Source of the DNA: Geopsychrobacter electrodiphilus DSM 16401
Lineage (GTDB): Bacteria > Desulfobacterota > Desulfuromonadia > Desulfuromonadales > Geopsychrobacteraceae
Assembly (NCBI RefSeq): GCF_000384395.1
Contig: NZ_ARWE01000001.1
Span: forward strand, 3,446,501-3,510,500
DNA length: 64,000 bases
Direction: 5' to 3'
Positions within the stretch are counted from its first letter, which is position 1; each line of letters starts with the position of its first letter. Below the pieces are notes generated by a model. It was not told where the DNA came from and searched no databases. It saw nothing but the letters and a program-made list of their open reading frames with translations. Made by a program: the position numbers and the translations under genes. Of the stretch, positions 28,329 through 40,472 are shown piece after piece.

Positions 28329-29816
28329 ATGAGATTTACTGGTTATGATACAGAGGGATTTTACGATGAAGTGTTCGACGAGCAGGGAAACCCGCGCCCC
28401 GGGGCCGATCTTCTGATAGAGCGGATCAATGCCCTGCCTGACAAAGAGTTGCATCGTCGCCAGAAAGCCGCGGAAAAAGCCCTGCTCAACCTCGGAATCA
28501 CCTTTAACGTCTATGGCAGCGACGCTCAAACCGAAAAAATATTCCCCTTCGATATTGTGCCGCGCATCGTCCAGGCCGATGAGTGGGAAGTTCTGGAGCG
28601 TGGCCTGAAACAGCGTATCAAGGCCCTGAACGCCTTTATCGATGACGTTTACAACGAACAGAAGATTTTAAAGGATGGCATCGTTCCATCCGAACTGGTG
28701 CTCTCGGCCGACGGCTTTCGCAAGCCCTGTATCGGCCTGAAACCGCCCGGTGGCATCTGGTGTCACATTACCGGTACCGACCTGGTGCGCGGCGGTGACG
28801 GTAAATATTATGTGCTGGAAGATAACCTGCGCTGCCCTTCGGGTGTTTCCTATGTGCTGGAAAACCGTCTGATCATGAAACGCACCTTCCCGATGGTCTT
28901 CGACGCCTGCAGCGTTCAGCCGGTCACCGATTACCCCAGCCGCCTGCTGGAGATGCTGCAAGGTCTGGCCCCACAGGGCATTCGCTCGCCCAACGTCGTC
29001 GTCTGGACGCCGGGGATTTACAATTCGGCCTATTTCGAGCACAGCTTTTTAGCTCAACAGATGGGGGTTCCGCTGGTTGAAGGGGGCGATCTTGTCGTCA
29101 ACCGTGGCGAAGTGATGATGCGCACGACCAAGGGGCTTGAAAAGGTCGATGTCATCTATCGCCGTATCGATGATGACTTCATGGATCCCAAGGCCTTCCG
29201 CGCCGATTCGATGCTCGGAGTCCCCGGCCTGATGAAAGCCTACAGCAAAGGGAAGGTCGCGCTGGCCAATGCGCCCGGCACCGGCGTCGCCGATGACAAG
29301 GCGGTCTATGCCTACGTGCCCGAGATCATTCGCTACTATCTGAACGAAGAACCGATCCTCAACAATGTTCCGACTTACGCCTGCTGGCGGGATGAAGACC
29401 GCAAGTATGTCCTCGAGAACCTCGACAAGCTGGTGGTCAAGGCGGTCAATGAATCCGGTGGCTACGGCATGCTCGTCGGGCCGCATTCAACTGCCGAAGA
29501 ACAGGCCGAATTTGCCAAACGGATTGAGGCCAATCCACGCACCTATATCGCCCAACCGACCCTGGCGCTATCACGCGTCCCCGTGCTGCTTGAGGATCAC
29601 TTCGAGGGGCGGCACGTCGATCTGCGCCCCTACATCCTCTATGGCAAAGAGAGTATCTATGTCCTGCCCGGCGGATTAACCCGGGTGGCACTGAAAAAGG
29701 GTTCGCTGGTGGTCAATTCATCACAAGGCGGCGGGAGCAAAGACACCTGGGTGCTCAATGCGGATGACAGCTCTGCCACAGCATCCTCGATGCAGCAGCA
29801 ACAGGAGGTCAACTAA
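28329..29816 (+). CDS. Circularly permuted type-2 ATP-grasp protein
   Basis: A 495-aa stand-alone ligase of the DUF404/407 family. Landmarks: '[24 protein letters not shown]' region at the N-terminus, 'GITFNVYG', '[18 protein letters not shown]', '[18 protein letters not shown]', '[18 protein letters not shown]' (ATP-phosphate binding) and '[11 protein letters not shown]'. These enzymes are predicted to form an amide or peptide bond using ATP. A ribosome-binding site AAAGGAG lies before ATG 28329. The stop shares a base with the start of the alpha-E gene, indicating coupling. Confidence 0.92.
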   Translation: MRFTGYDTEGFYDEVFDEQGNPRPGADLLIERINALPDKELHRRQKAAEKALLNLGITFNVYGSDAQTEKIFPFDIVPRIVQADEWEVLERGLKQRIKALNAFIDDVYNEQKILKDGIVPSELVLSADGFRKPCIGLKPPGGIWCHITGTDLVRGGDGKYYVLEDNLRCPSGVSYVLENRLIMKRTFPMVFDACSVQPVTDYPSRLLEMLQGLAPQGIRSPNVVVWTPGIYNSAYFEHSFLAQQMGVPLVEGGDLVVNRGEVMMRTTKGLEKVDVIYRRIDDDFMDPKAFRADSMLGVPGLMKAYSKGKVALANAPGTGVADDKAVYAYVPEIIRYYLNEEPILNNVPTYACWRDEDRKYVLENLDKLVVKAVNESGGYGMLVGPHSTAEEQAEFAKRIEANPRTYIAQPTLALSRVPVLLEDHFEGRHVDLRPYILYGKESIYVLPGGLTRVALKKGSLVVNSSQGGGSKDTWVLNADDSSATASSMQQQQEVN

Positions 29817-30793
29817 TGCTAAGTCGCGTTGCAAATTCCATGTACTGGCTCAACCGTTACATCGAACGGGCCGAAAATGTCGCCCGTTTCATCGATGCCA
29901 ACTATCACATGACCCTCGATATCCCCGAAGGCGCCAGCGATCAGTGGCAACCCCTGATCAACACGACTGGCGACCACGAGCTCTTCAAAAAACTCCATGG
30001 TGAAGCCACGCGTGAGAAGGCCATCGAATTTCTGGTGTTCGACCGCAACAACCCCAACTCAATCCACTCCTGTGTGCGCGCGGCGCGTGAAAATGCACGC
30101 TCGGTCCGCGAATATATCAGTTCGGAGATGTGGGAACAGATCAACACTTTCTACCTGATGATCAATAATGCGGCCAAAGAAGTGTCGATGGATCTGCCGC
30201 ACCAGTTTTTTGTCGACATCATGACTGCCAGCCACACCTTTATCGGCATCACCGACTGCACCATGAATCATGGCGAGGGCTGGCATTTCGGCCGCCTGGG
30301 CCGCATGCTGGAACGCGCCGACAAGACCTCGCGGATCCTCGATGTCAAATACTTTATCCTGCTCCCCTCCGTCGATTATATCGGCAGCCCCTATGACAAC
30401 ATCCTCTGGGGAGCACTCTTAAGGTCGGCCAGCGCGTTCGAGATGTACCGCAAGCAATACGGCCGGATCGACCCCAAAAAGATCGTCGAGTTCCTGCTGC
30501 TCAGCGCGACATTCCCACGGGCCGTACACTACAGCGTCGTGACTGCCATGATTTCGATGAACAACATCACCGGCAGCTCGCGCGGCACCTTTTCTAACAA
30601 GGCCGAACAGAGCCTTGGACGGCTCCTGTCCGAATTTGACTTTGCCGCCCTGGATGACATATTCACCCAGGGTCTGCACGAATATCTTGATGGTGCTCAG
30701 TCCCGCATCAATGATGTTGGCGCGGCCGTACAGAAAACGTTCTTCAGTCCCCAAGTCGAAGAGGTTGCAACAGAAGCCAGGATCAACGAATAG
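29816..30793 (+). CDS. Alpha-E domain protein (DUF403)
   Basis: A 325-aa all-helical protein beginning '[29 protein letters not shown]', the alpha-E signature of conserved Glu/Arg pairs. Later motifs are 'HFGRLGRMLERADKTSRILDVKYF' and 'FPRAVHYSV'. Alpha-E proteins are always found with circularly permuted ATP-grasps and transglutaminases; their biochemical role is unknown. It is the last gene of the run and is followed by a long terminator hairpin. Confidence 0.92.
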   Translation: MLSRVANSMYWLNRYIERAENVARFIDANYHMTLDIPEGASDQWQPLINTTGDHELFKKLHGEATREKAIEFLVFDRNNPNSIHSCVRAARENARSVREYISSEMWEQINTFYLMINNAAKEVSMDLPHQFFVDIMTASHTFIGITDCTMNHGEGWHFGRLGRMLERADKTSRILDVKYFILLPSVDYIGSPYDNILWGALLRSASAFEMYRKQYGRIDPKKIVEFLLLSATFPRAVHYSVVTAMISMNNITGSSRGTFSNKAEQSLGRLLSEFDFAALDDIFTQGLHEYLDGAQSRINDVGAAVQKTFFSPQVEEVATEARINE

Positions 30794-30824
30794 AGTCGGC
30801 TGGTTCAACTCTCTGCAGCACCCG

Positions 30825-30886
30825 CCCGAAAAAAGAGCGCAGGCCCAACTGATACTCTCAGCTTGGGTCTGCGCTCTTTTTTCGGG
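30825..30886 (+). terminator. Long intrinsic terminator closing the transglutaminase/ATP-grasp operon
   Basis: CCCG-AAAAAAGAGCGCAG (30825-30842) pairs with CTGCGCTCTTTTTT-CGGG (30869-30886), with a further CCCAA/TTGGG pairing inside. The descending arm contains a T6 run. Confidence 0.85.
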
Positions 30887-31044
30887 ATCTCACCTTTTTC
30901 TACCGAAATATTTCCGAACTGACCCTATCCATTTTGTCGGAAAAATTTACAGCTATTTTCCCAACCCCACTTTGGCTCGCTAAGATAGCTATTTTAAAAA
31001 GATTTTTTTTCTTGGAACAAGAGTTGCTAGAACATTCGGAGGGT

Positions 31045-31068
31045 AAAAGTAAGAGAATTTACTTTTTT
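31045..31068 (+). promoter_or_regulatory. A/T-rich stem-loop in leader of the 68-aa gene
   Basis: AAAAGTAA pairs with TTACTTTT and runs into T residues, 17-40 nt before the start codon. It resembles a weak terminator and could be an attenuator of the small gene downstream. The stem is nearly all A/T, so this is tentative. Confidence 0.3.
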
Positions 31069-31084
31069 CTAAAAAGGGTAGCCC

Positions 31085-31291
31085 ATGCTGATGCGTGTCA
31101 TCTACACTGATGGAACTTTTGATCTGGTTAAGGACTTCAGCCTTAACCGCTTAATTGAAACTTGCAGAATTATAAAGTTCAAGAGGGAGAGTGGTTGGGT
31201 CGACATCCGCTCGCAACAAATACGCAGAAAAGGCAGAGACGAAAATTATTTCGGGCCTGAAAGAAGAAGCCATCCGCAGCCCGGGCCGTGA
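31085..31291 (+). CDS. Small conserved protein ending in a GPERR-type motif
   Basis: A 68-aa basic protein with 'MRVIYTDGTFDLVKDFSLNR' near the N-terminus, a central 'IIKFKRESGWV' and a C-terminal 'YFGPERR' motif. Short proteins of this pattern with a Y-x-GPERR tail are common in Geobacter/Desulfuromonas genomes and have no established function. A ribosome-binding site AAAAAGGG precedes ATG 31085; ATG 31091 is an alternative. It follows the hairpin in its leader. Confidence 0.7.
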   Translation: MLMRVIYTDGTFDLVKDFSLNRLIETCRIIKFKRESGWVDIRSQQIRRKGRDENYFGPERRSHPQPGP

Positions 31292-31357
31292 CATATACCT
31301 CACGCTCCACACACCAGATGAATCAGGTTGACGTCCCGCACAAATCACTATTACCGC

Positions 31358-31406
31358 ACCACATGAGGGGCCAGCCCGGCTAGAACGGGACGGCCCCTCA
31401 TGTGGT
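31358..31406. terminator. 15-bp perfect inverted repeat (bidirectional terminator or small structured RNA)
   Basis: ACCACATGAGGGGCC (31358-31372) is perfectly complementary to 31392-31406, and the loop holds a further CCCG/CGGG pairing. Only three T follow on either strand, so it is an atypical terminator. It lies between the 68-aa gene and the convergent RND gene. Confidence 0.6.
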
Positions 31407-31493
31407 TTAACACCAATTCAATTGCGACTTTGTCAGGGAATCTGTCGCCTCTTCATTCGTTGTTAAAGACAACCCATACCCGGCCTCTTCATC

Positions 31494-34756
<3,263 letters not shown>

Positions 34757-34760
<4 letters not shown>

Positions 34761-35806
34761 TTGCCGAGCCCAGTCTGAATGATTTCGAGAGGTTGTCCAT
34801 CTTTCAGCTCAGTTTTTGCCGAGATCACGATCTGCTCGCCGGCGTTCAGGCCACTGAGAATTTCGACCTGGTCTGCGTAATCTGCCCCCGTCCGGACGAG
34901 TCGCATCCGGGCAACGCCCTGTTCTGCCACATAAACCTGCTCCATCTGGCCATTTTGGTGCACAGCGCTTTGGGGCACCAGCAGAGTCGTTGCTCGCTTG
35001 GCGGCCAGTGAGACGCGTGCAAATTGACCTGCGCGCAGTGCTGGGTTGACAGGCAGGGTCAGCTTTATTTGCCTGGTGCGTGATGTCGGATCGGCAGTCG
35101 GTGAGATTTCACTTATTTTAACCTGGAGTTCAAGTTGGGCTGCGGGAATAATGACGGAGAGGCTGGTCCCCAGGCTCAAACCCTGAGCAAGAGCTTCGGG
35201 CACCTGCACCAGGACCTCAAGAGCGCGACCATTTTCGAGGTTGAGCAGAGGCGCCCCAGGCGCCGACAGATCACCGATATCGACCATTTTGTGAGTAACT
35301 GTTCCGGCAAAGGGTGCTCTAACCTGGGTGTAGTCGAGCATGGCCAGCGCCTCATGGTACCCAGCCTTACTGATTTGAACCATCTCGCTCAGGGATTTCA
35401 CCCTTTCCTGGGTCGAAGCATTAACTTTCAGCAGTCTTGTTTCCCGGTCCAGGTTGCGTTCTGCCTGCGCCAACTGGGTTTTGGCCTGCATGACTTTGGC
35501 ATTAATTTCGGCGGCGCGGATCTTCACCAGCAGATCTCCCTTTGCCACCTTGGAACCCACTGACACCGGCATTTCAGTAATCTGTCCGCTGACGCGGGAA
35601 GAGATCAGCGCCCGCTCGACGGCTTGCAGAGTTCCAGCCACTTCAACCTGAAATGGTACCTCGCTTAAGCTCAGGGTTTTAACCTGAACCTGAACAGGCG
35701 CCTGTGGCACGGATTTTATCGCTGTTTTTTCTTTCGACTCACTGCAAGCACTTAGTGAAAGCAAAAGAAGGAGCAAGACAAAGAATAGGGGTTGTTTCAA
35801 CATCAT
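34757..35806 (-). CDS. RND periplasmic adaptor (membrane fusion lipoprotein)
   Basis: A 349-aa HlyD/AcrA-type adaptor bridging the pump and the outer-membrane channel. The signal peptide ends in the lipobox 'LSAC', so it is lipid-anchored. The body has the split lipoyl-like motif ('LISSRVSGQITEMPVSVGSKVAKGDLLVKI', later 'TQVRAPFAGTVTHKMVDIGD'), a coiled-coil hairpin between (about 110-145), and a C-terminal beta-barrel. ATG 35806 and 35803 are both possible; the stop of the TolC gene lies inside ATGATG, showing translational coupling. Confidence 0.93.
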
Positions 35807-37158
35807 GGCTGGTTCTCCACGTTGGGTTGATCATTGAGAGAAGAGTCAAACTGGGGAAGTCCTGCGGTACGCCGTAAATCGGCGATGGCAACCTGAACCG
35901 CCGAAGACGAAAGGACATTATGCAAGCGAGCATCTGTCAAACGATTTTCACTATTGATCAGGTCGGAGGTCAAAATCACGCCCTCACGAAATTGAGCATG
36001 ACTGAGTTGTGCGCCCTCAGTCGCCTGTTCGAGCATAACTCTGGTTACCTGCAGGCGCTGCTGGGCCTGATCAAGAGCCAATTGCGCCTGGGCGATTTCA
36101 AACCCGAGGGCCAACTGCAATTTATGTCGGGCAGCGCGTAGGGCACCAAGTTGAGCATGAACCTGAGCGATATCTGCGCTTGCTCTATGACCATCGAACA
36201 ATTTAAAATTAACTTTAACTCCAGCCAGCCAGGAATCCCCGTTTCCACCGAGAACAGTCCCTTGATCATATTGATAGCGCGCAAAGCTATCGACCGTCGG
36301 CAGACGGCTGCCACGGACCGCTGACTCCTTCGCCTCCAGGGCCTGAATTGCCGCATTCACGCGTTGCAGTTCGGGTCGCTGGTCGGGGCCAGGATCGACC
36401 GGTACAACCTGATCTTCCACCGCTGAAACATCGACGTTAACCTCGCCGCTTGAAAGTCCCAGCAGGGTCAAAAAAATCTTCTTCGCCAATTCCAGATTAT
36501 GCCGGCTCTGAATCAGGGTTTCCTTCGCCTGCGATTCCTGCACTTCCAGATTAAGCAGATCAAGCTTTAACAAATCCCCGGCATCGAACCTGGCCTGCGC
36601 TACCTGAAGTGAAGAACGGACCGCCTCTAACCCTGACTGACGTGCTTTAACGACATTTTCGGCTTCCACAATCCGCTGAAATCCCTGATAGGCGGCAAAT
36701 TCAAGCTGCAACCGGGTTGTTTTTTGCTCAGCTGCGGACACATCGACGCCCGCCTCGGCGGCGGCCTTACCTGCCACATCCTGACCGCCATTATAGATAC
36801 GGTATTGCACCCCAACCGCCAGCTCCAGATTGTCGGTGCGACCTGGATCGTTAAAATTGATCCCCTGGTTAAACTCACCCTGGGTGAGGATATTGCCAAA
36901 CGAATACATCGGGTTGTTGGTCTGACTATAACCGCCACTCAAGTCAACCTGCGGATAAAACCCGACGGCCGCTTTCTTCAATACCGCCGCGGCCTCGAGC
37001 ATCCGCTGGTGTGCGATCAGAGCATCGGGATTATTCTGGCGGGCAAAAATAACCGCACTTTGCGCCGTCCAGAGTTCAGGGACACGCAACTCGGATGCAG
37101 CGCATTGTCCCGCCGTCAACAGGCCTAAAAAGACCCAAAGTGCTGATAACCGTTTCAT
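35803..37158 (-). CDS. TolC-family outer-membrane efflux channel
   Basis: ATG 37158 gives 451 aa with a signal peptide ('MKRLSALWVFLGLLTAGQCAA'). Two TolC-type repeats of long helices and beta-strands follow, with 'LWTAQSAVIFARQNNPDALIAHQR' and 'GVQYRIYNGG' in the first and 'GVKVNFKLFDGHRASADIAQ' in the second. It is the first gene of the three-gene efflux operon (channel, adaptor, pump). No regulator gene is adjacent. Confidence 0.92.
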   Translation of the reverse strand: MKRLSALWVFLGLLTAGQCAASELRVPELWTAQSAVIFARQNNPDALIAHQRMLEAAAVLKKAAVGFYPQVDLSGGYSQTNNPMYSFGNILTQGEFNQGINFNDPGRTDNLELAVGVQYRIYNGGQDVAGKAAAEAGVDVSAAEQKTTRLQLEFAAYQGFQRIVEAENVVKARQSGLEAVRSSLQVAQARFDAGDLLKLDLLNLEVQESQAKETLIQSRHNLELAKKIFLTLLGLSSGEVNVDVSAVEDQVVPVDPGPDQRPELQRVNAAIQALEAKESAVRGSRLPTVDSFARYQYDQGTVLGGNGDSWLAGVKVNFKLFDGHRASADIAQVHAQLGALRAARHKLQLALGFEIAQAQLALDQAQQRLQVTRVMLEQATEGAQLSHAQFREGVILTSDLINSENRLTDARLHNVLSSSAVQVAIADLRRTAGLPQFDSSLNDQPNVENQP

Positions 37159-37275
37159 AAACTGAACATCTTTCTTTATGAGGGAGTGGGTAATCTCACC
37201 AAAGCATAACAGCTGGTTTGGTTGCCGCCACCGCACACCAACCACTAACCACTAACCAATTAATATGAATAATAC

Positions 37276-37304
37276 GATATATCATTGATAACAATTTGTT
37301 TCAA
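37276..37304 (-). promoter_or_regulatory. Possible promoter of the RND operon
   Basis: On the minus strand TTGAAA (37299-37304) is followed after 17 nt by TATATC (37276-37281), about 115 nt upstream of the TolC start. The match is moderate and the region is A/T-rich, so chance is likely enough to keep confidence low. Confidence 0.3.
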
Positions 37305-37337
37305 CCCCTTTTATGCCACTCAATCAACATCGACCTT

Positions 37338-37360
37338 CGGTAAAAAATACCGTTTTTTTT
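37338..37360 (+). other. Terminator-like palindrome CGGTA-N5-TACCG plus T8
   Basis: A 5-bp stem with an A5 loop is followed by eight T. No plus-strand gene precedes it, so it is either an attenuator/operator in the leader of the DUF1858 gene or chance. It lies in the 315-bp gap 37159-37473 between divergent operons. Confidence 0.3.
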
Positions 37361-37396
37361 GCCCCACATAAAAAAGATGACTATTTTTATCTTATT

Positions 37397-37410
37397 TTGA
37401 CTTGAATCAT
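37397..37410. promoter_or_regulatory. CRP/FNR-family box upstream of the DUF1858 gene
   Basis: TTGAC-ttga-ATCAT matches the FNR consensus TTGAT-N4-ATCAA at 8 of 10 positions and is centred about 70 bp before ATG 37474. The downstream genes encode an Fe-S-type pair and a hemerythrin, so control by oxygen or NO through an FNR/HcpR-type regulator would make sense (inference). Confidence 0.4.
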
Positions 37411-37473
37411 ATTTTTCTTCCGATCAAGCAGCTATCCTAACAACATCGACAATGAAACTAAGGAGAACGTACC

Positions 37474-37689
37474 ATGAATTTACCGGCAGAAATTGGCGAA
37501 CAAGCCATCAACAAAGTGATCGAAGATCATCCAAAAATCGGCGAAATCCTCGACCGTTACGAAATCGGCTGCGTAACCTGCGGCGTCGGTATCTGTCTGG
37601 TCAAGGACGTGGTCGGTATTCATGCCCTGGGCGCTGAGATTGAAGCCAGGATTGAACAGGAAATAGTCGAATACCTGGAAAAGCAGTGA
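37474..37689 (+). CDS. DUF1858 / ScdA-N-like small Cys protein
   Basis: A 71-aa cytoplasmic protein with an AAGGAG ribosome-binding site. It has the helical DUF1858 pattern 'INKVIEDHPKIGEILDRYEIGC' and a Cys cluster 'CVTCGVGIC' (CxxCx4C). Such domains occur at the N-terminus of ScdA/RIC iron-centre repair proteins and next to hybrid-cluster proteins, linking them to NO and oxidative stress. Its stop codon lies inside a 7-bp repeat array. It heads a run of three genes ending with hemerythrin. Confidence 0.85.
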   Translation: MNLPAEIGEQAINKVIEDHPKIGEILDRYEIGCVTCGVGICLVKDVVGIHALGAEIEARIEQEIVEYLEKQ

Positions 37690-37769
37690 GGCGTGAGGCG
37701 TCAGGAGTGAGGCGGAAGAACAACTCTTCAGGACTTTACATCACACCTCACACCTCACACCTCACCGGC
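37687..37769. repeat. Paired heptamer repeats (GTGAGGC)n ... (CTCACAC)n
   Basis: Four period-7 units of the form GTGAGGC/GTCAGGA begin at the DUF1858 stop codon (about 37688-37717). About 25 bp later there are three and a half units of CTCACAC (about 37741-37766) in opposite sense. The two arms are largely complementary, so the transcript could form a long imperfect hairpin between two genes of the operon. The same heptamer recurs downstream of aceF at 53806. Confidence 0.7.
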
Positions 37770-37838
37770 CCCATGAATGTAGAATTTCAGAAAATAACCA
37801 GAAACCAAACAACCTTAAACTGAGATGGAGATAACATC

Positions 37839-38297
37839 ATGAGTAAACTCGCTTGCGGCTGCCCCGGCAGCCAGGTCCGTACCGTCGAAGCTCCGCAAAC
37901 CAATACGGCAGAAACCAGCGGACGCCTGCAGTCAGAATTGCGTCAGTGGCCGACCCAGCTTCACCTGGTCCCGCCCTCGGCGCCCTGGTTGAAGGATGCC
38001 CATCTGCTGATCGCTGCGGACTGTGCGCCCTTCGCCTACGCCGAATTCCATCGCGACTTCATCAAAGGGAAAGTGCTGGTCAACGCCTGCCCCAAGCTGG
38101 ATGATACCAGCCCCTATGTCGAAAAACTGGCGGCAATGCTGCGCGAAAACGAGGTCAAATCCCTGACCGTCACGATTATGGAAGTCCCCTGCTGTCGTGG
38201 CCTGGCGATGATGGCCGAAAAGGCGCTGGAACTTTCAGGTAAAAACATACCGTTTGAAGTTGCAGTTATCGGGGTTAACGGCGAAAGGAAGTCCTGA
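37839..38297 (+). CDS. Cys-rich Fe-S-type protein of unknown function
   Basis: A 152-aa cytoplasmic protein with Cys motifs 'CGCPGSQ' at the N-terminus, 'AADCAPFAYAEFHRDFIKGKVLVNACPKLDD' (two Cys around 70-95) and 'VPCCRGL' near the end. This matches proteins annotated as iron-sulfur or ferredoxin-like in anaerobes, usually fused to a 4Fe-4S ferredoxin domain that is absent here. Cofactor binding is inferred from the Cys. It ends 2 bp before the hemerythrin start, so the two are coupled. Confidence 0.78.
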   Translation: MSKLACGCPGSQVRTVEAPQTNTAETSGRLQSELRQWPTQLHLVPPSAPWLKDAHLLIAADCAPFAYAEFHRDFIKGKVLVNACPKLDDTSPYVEKLAAMLRENEVKSLTVTIMEVPCCRGLAMMAEKALELSGKNIPFEVAVIGVNGERKS

Positions 38298-38299
38298 TC

Positions 38300-38854
38300 A
38301 TGACTGAAAATGTCACCCAGCGGCTCAAGGACGAACATCAGCTGATTCTGCGCATGATCGCGCTGGTCGAACAGAACACCGCCCTGGTCGAAAGCGGAAA
38401 ATTTCGCAACTGGCAATTCTATCTCGACGCAGTCGATTTCATCCGCAACTACGCCGATCACTTTCATCACGCCAAGGAGGAGGATGTCCTGTTTGTCGAA
38501 CTGGTCGGCAACGGCATGCCCGCCAAAAGTTCGCCGATCGAGGCGATGCTGATGGAACATGACCAGGGTCGTGCGCGGGTCAAGGGCATGGAAGAAGCGG
38601 CCCGGAAGATGCTGGAAGGACAAAGCGGGCAGGCACCGGCGCTAATCGAACATGCGCGCGGCTACGCCGAACTGCTGCGCGGCCATATTGATAAGGAAGA
38701 CAACATCCTCTACCCTCTGGCCGAAAGGATCCTCCCCGCCGAAGTCCGCGCGCGGATGCTTGACGCCTACACCGAAGCGGCCAGTAAATCCCCGCAGCTC
38801 GAAAAACGCTACCGCACCATGGTCGAAGAGTATGAACGCCAGGCGGCGCCCTGA
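38300..38854 (+). CDS. Hemerythrin-like domain protein
   Basis: A 184-aa four-helix protein with the di-iron ligand pattern: 'DEHQLILRMI' (His), 'DHFHHAKEEDVLF' (His, Glu), 'LMEHDQGRARV' (His) and 'RGHIDKEDNILYPL' (His, Glu/Asp). Hemerythrins bind O2 or NO reversibly. Ribosome-binding site GGAAG. The gene is the last of the three-gene run. Role: O2/NO sensing or scavenging, or di-iron repair as in RIC/YtfE-type proteins, of which the first and last genes here resemble the split halves. Confidence 0.9.
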   Translation: MTENVTQRLKDEHQLILRMIALVEQNTALVESGKFRNWQFYLDAVDFIRNYADHFHHAKEEDVLFVELVGNGMPAKSSPIEAMLMEHDQGRARVKGMEEAARKMLEGQSGQAPALIEHARGYAELLRGHIDKEDNILYPLAERILPAEVRARMLDAYTEAASKSPQLEKRYRTMVEEYERQAAP

Positions 38855-38870
38855 CCGAAGTGCAATTTCT

Positions 38871-38908
38871 CTGCGAGAGTCTCATCGCAATGCTGACGAC
38901 TCTCGCAG
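38871..38908 (+). terminator. Hairpin after the hemerythrin gene
   Basis: CTGCGAGAGTC and GACTCTCGCAG form a perfect 11-bp stem with a 16-nt loop, 17 bp after the hemerythrin stop. There is no T-run, so it may be a Rho-type boundary or RNA-stabilising hairpin rather than an intrinsic terminator. Confidence 0.5.
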
Positions 38909-39102
38909 ATATCCATCGCTTAACAAGCCCCCGAACACCCCCTTGCCTGAAAAAACATCTTAAATTTGAAGCGTTTGAACGCCAGATACAGTAAAATGGA
39001 ATTCAGACCGATTCTGTGACAAATTTCCCTTGCTTCACGGAAGGACATCAACCTATAAGAGCGCTCAGTCTGGAGCATTTTACTCGGGTTAAGGACCTAT
39101 TG

Positions 39103-39570
39103 ATGAATACAACTATCGGCTGGCGCGAATGGATATCCCTGCCCGAGCTGCAGATCCCCGGCATCAAAGCCAAAATTGACACCGGCGCCCGGACCTCCGC
39201 CCTGCACGCGTTCTTTGTCGAACCCTTCCGCCAGGATGGCATCGCCATGGTCCGCTTTGGCGTGCATCCTTTGAGAAAGCGCGAAGAGATTGAACTGATC
39301 TGCACCGCGCCGGTCAAGGAGCAGCGCCTGGTAACCGATTCAGGCGGACACCGTGAAAATCGCTTCGTCATTGAAACACCTATCAAGCTCGGCCAGCATC
39401 TCTGCCCGATCGAAATAACCCTCACCAACCGCGACACCATGAAATTCCGTATGCTTCTCGGCCGCAGCGCCCTGCAGAAGCTTGAATTTCTGGTCGATTC
39501 GAGCCACTCGTATCTGATTGGCAAATCCCTGCGGAAAGAGTATCCCCCGAAAAAGGAGCTATCAGCATGA
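39103..39570 (+). CDS. RimK-associated retropepsin-like protease (RimB type)
   Basis: ATG 39103 has AAGGACC upstream and gives 155 aa; the longer GTG frame is less likely. The sequence '[15 protein letters not shown]' contains the single aspartic-protease-type DTG motif of the DUF785/RimB family ('ATP-dependent zinc protease'). In other bacteria RimB trims glutamates added by RimK to ribosomal protein S6. It overlaps rimK by 4 bp. Confidence 0.9.
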   Translation: MNTTIGWREWISLPELQIPGIKAKIDTGARTSALHAFFVEPFRQDGIAMVRFGVHPLRKREEIELICTAPVKEQRLVTDSGGHRENRFVIETPIKLGQHLCPIEITLTNRDTMKFRMLLGRSALQKLEFLVDSSHSYLIGKSLRKEYPPKKELSA

Positions 39571-40472
39571 AAATTGCCATCCTCTCGCGCAACCCTAAAC
39601 TCTACTCAACCCGGCGCCTCGTCGAAGCGGGAGAAGAGCTTGGCCATGAAATTCAAGTGATCGACCCCTTGCGCTGCTATATGACCATCGCGTCACAGAG
39701 ACCGACAATTCACTACAAGGGGGAGGAGTTGAAGGATTTTGACGCCATCATCCCCCGCATCGGCGCCTCCGTCACCTTCTACGGCACCGCGGTTGTGCGT
39801 CAGTTTGAAATGATGAACGTCTACAGCGTCAACGAATCGGTCGCCATCAGCCGCTCGCGCGACAAATTGCGCAGCATGCAGTTGCTGGCACGCAAGGGGA
39901 TCGGCATGCCGGTCACCGGCTTTGCCCATTCGACCAAATACACCAACGACCTGATTGATATGGTCGGCGGGGCGCCCCTGGTCATCAAACTCCTGGAAGG
40001 GACACAGGGGATCGGCGTGGTTCTGGCCGAAACCAACAAGGCGGCCGAAAGCGTCATCGAGGCCTTCCGCGGTCTGCGCGAGAACATTCTGGTTCAGGAA
40101 TTTATCAAGGAGGCAGGTGGTGCCGATATTCGCTGCTTCATCATCGGCGATAAGGTTGTAGCCGCAATGAAGCGTCAGGGCAAAGAGGGCGAGTTCCGCT
40201 CCAACCTCCATCGCGGCGGCTCGGCCACCATCGTCCGCCTGACCCCCGAAGAACGCTCCACGGCGATTCGCGCAGCACGCATCATGGGTTTGAGTGTTGC
40301 CGGCGTCGATCTGCTGCGTTCTAATCACGGACCGGTCATTATGGAGGTCAACTCCTCCCCCGGGCTCGAAGGGATTGAACTGGCGACAGAGAAAGACGTG
40401 GCCGCTCAGATCATTCAGTTCATCGAGAAACAGGCCAAACCGGGCAAAACCAAAACCAGAGGTAAGGGATGA
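39567..40472 (+). CDS. rimK: RimK family ATP-grasp alpha-L-glutamate ligase
   Basis: A 301-aa cytoplasmic ligase. It opens '[23 protein letters not shown]' and shows the ATP-grasp elements '[19 protein letters not shown]', '[30 protein letters not shown]' and the metal-binding '[14 protein letters not shown]'. RimK adds glutamate residues to the C-terminus of ribosomal protein S6 and can make poly-glutamate. It is coupled by 4-bp overlaps to both the upstream protease and the downstream deacylase, making a write/erase module. Confidence 0.93.
   Translation: MKIAILSRNPKLYSTRRLVEAGEELGHEIQVIDPLRCYMTIASQRPTIHYKGEELKDFDAIIPRIGASVTFYGTAVVRQFEMMNVYSVNESVAISRSRDKLRSMQLLARKGIGMPVTGFAHSTKYTNDLIDMVGGAPLVIKLLEGTQGIGVVLAETNKAAESVIEAFRGLRENILVQEFIKEAGGADIRCFIIGDKVVAAMKRQGKEGEFRSNLHRGGSATIVRLTPEERSTAIRAARIMGLSVAGVDLLRSNHGPVIMEVNSSPGLEGIELATEKDVAAQIIQFIEKQAKPGKTKTRGKG

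Noticed and set aside
37338-37360. Terminator for an upstream plus-strand gene
   Set aside because: There is no plus-strand gene upstream; the stem is only 5 bp, so it is listed only as a terminator-like palindrome.
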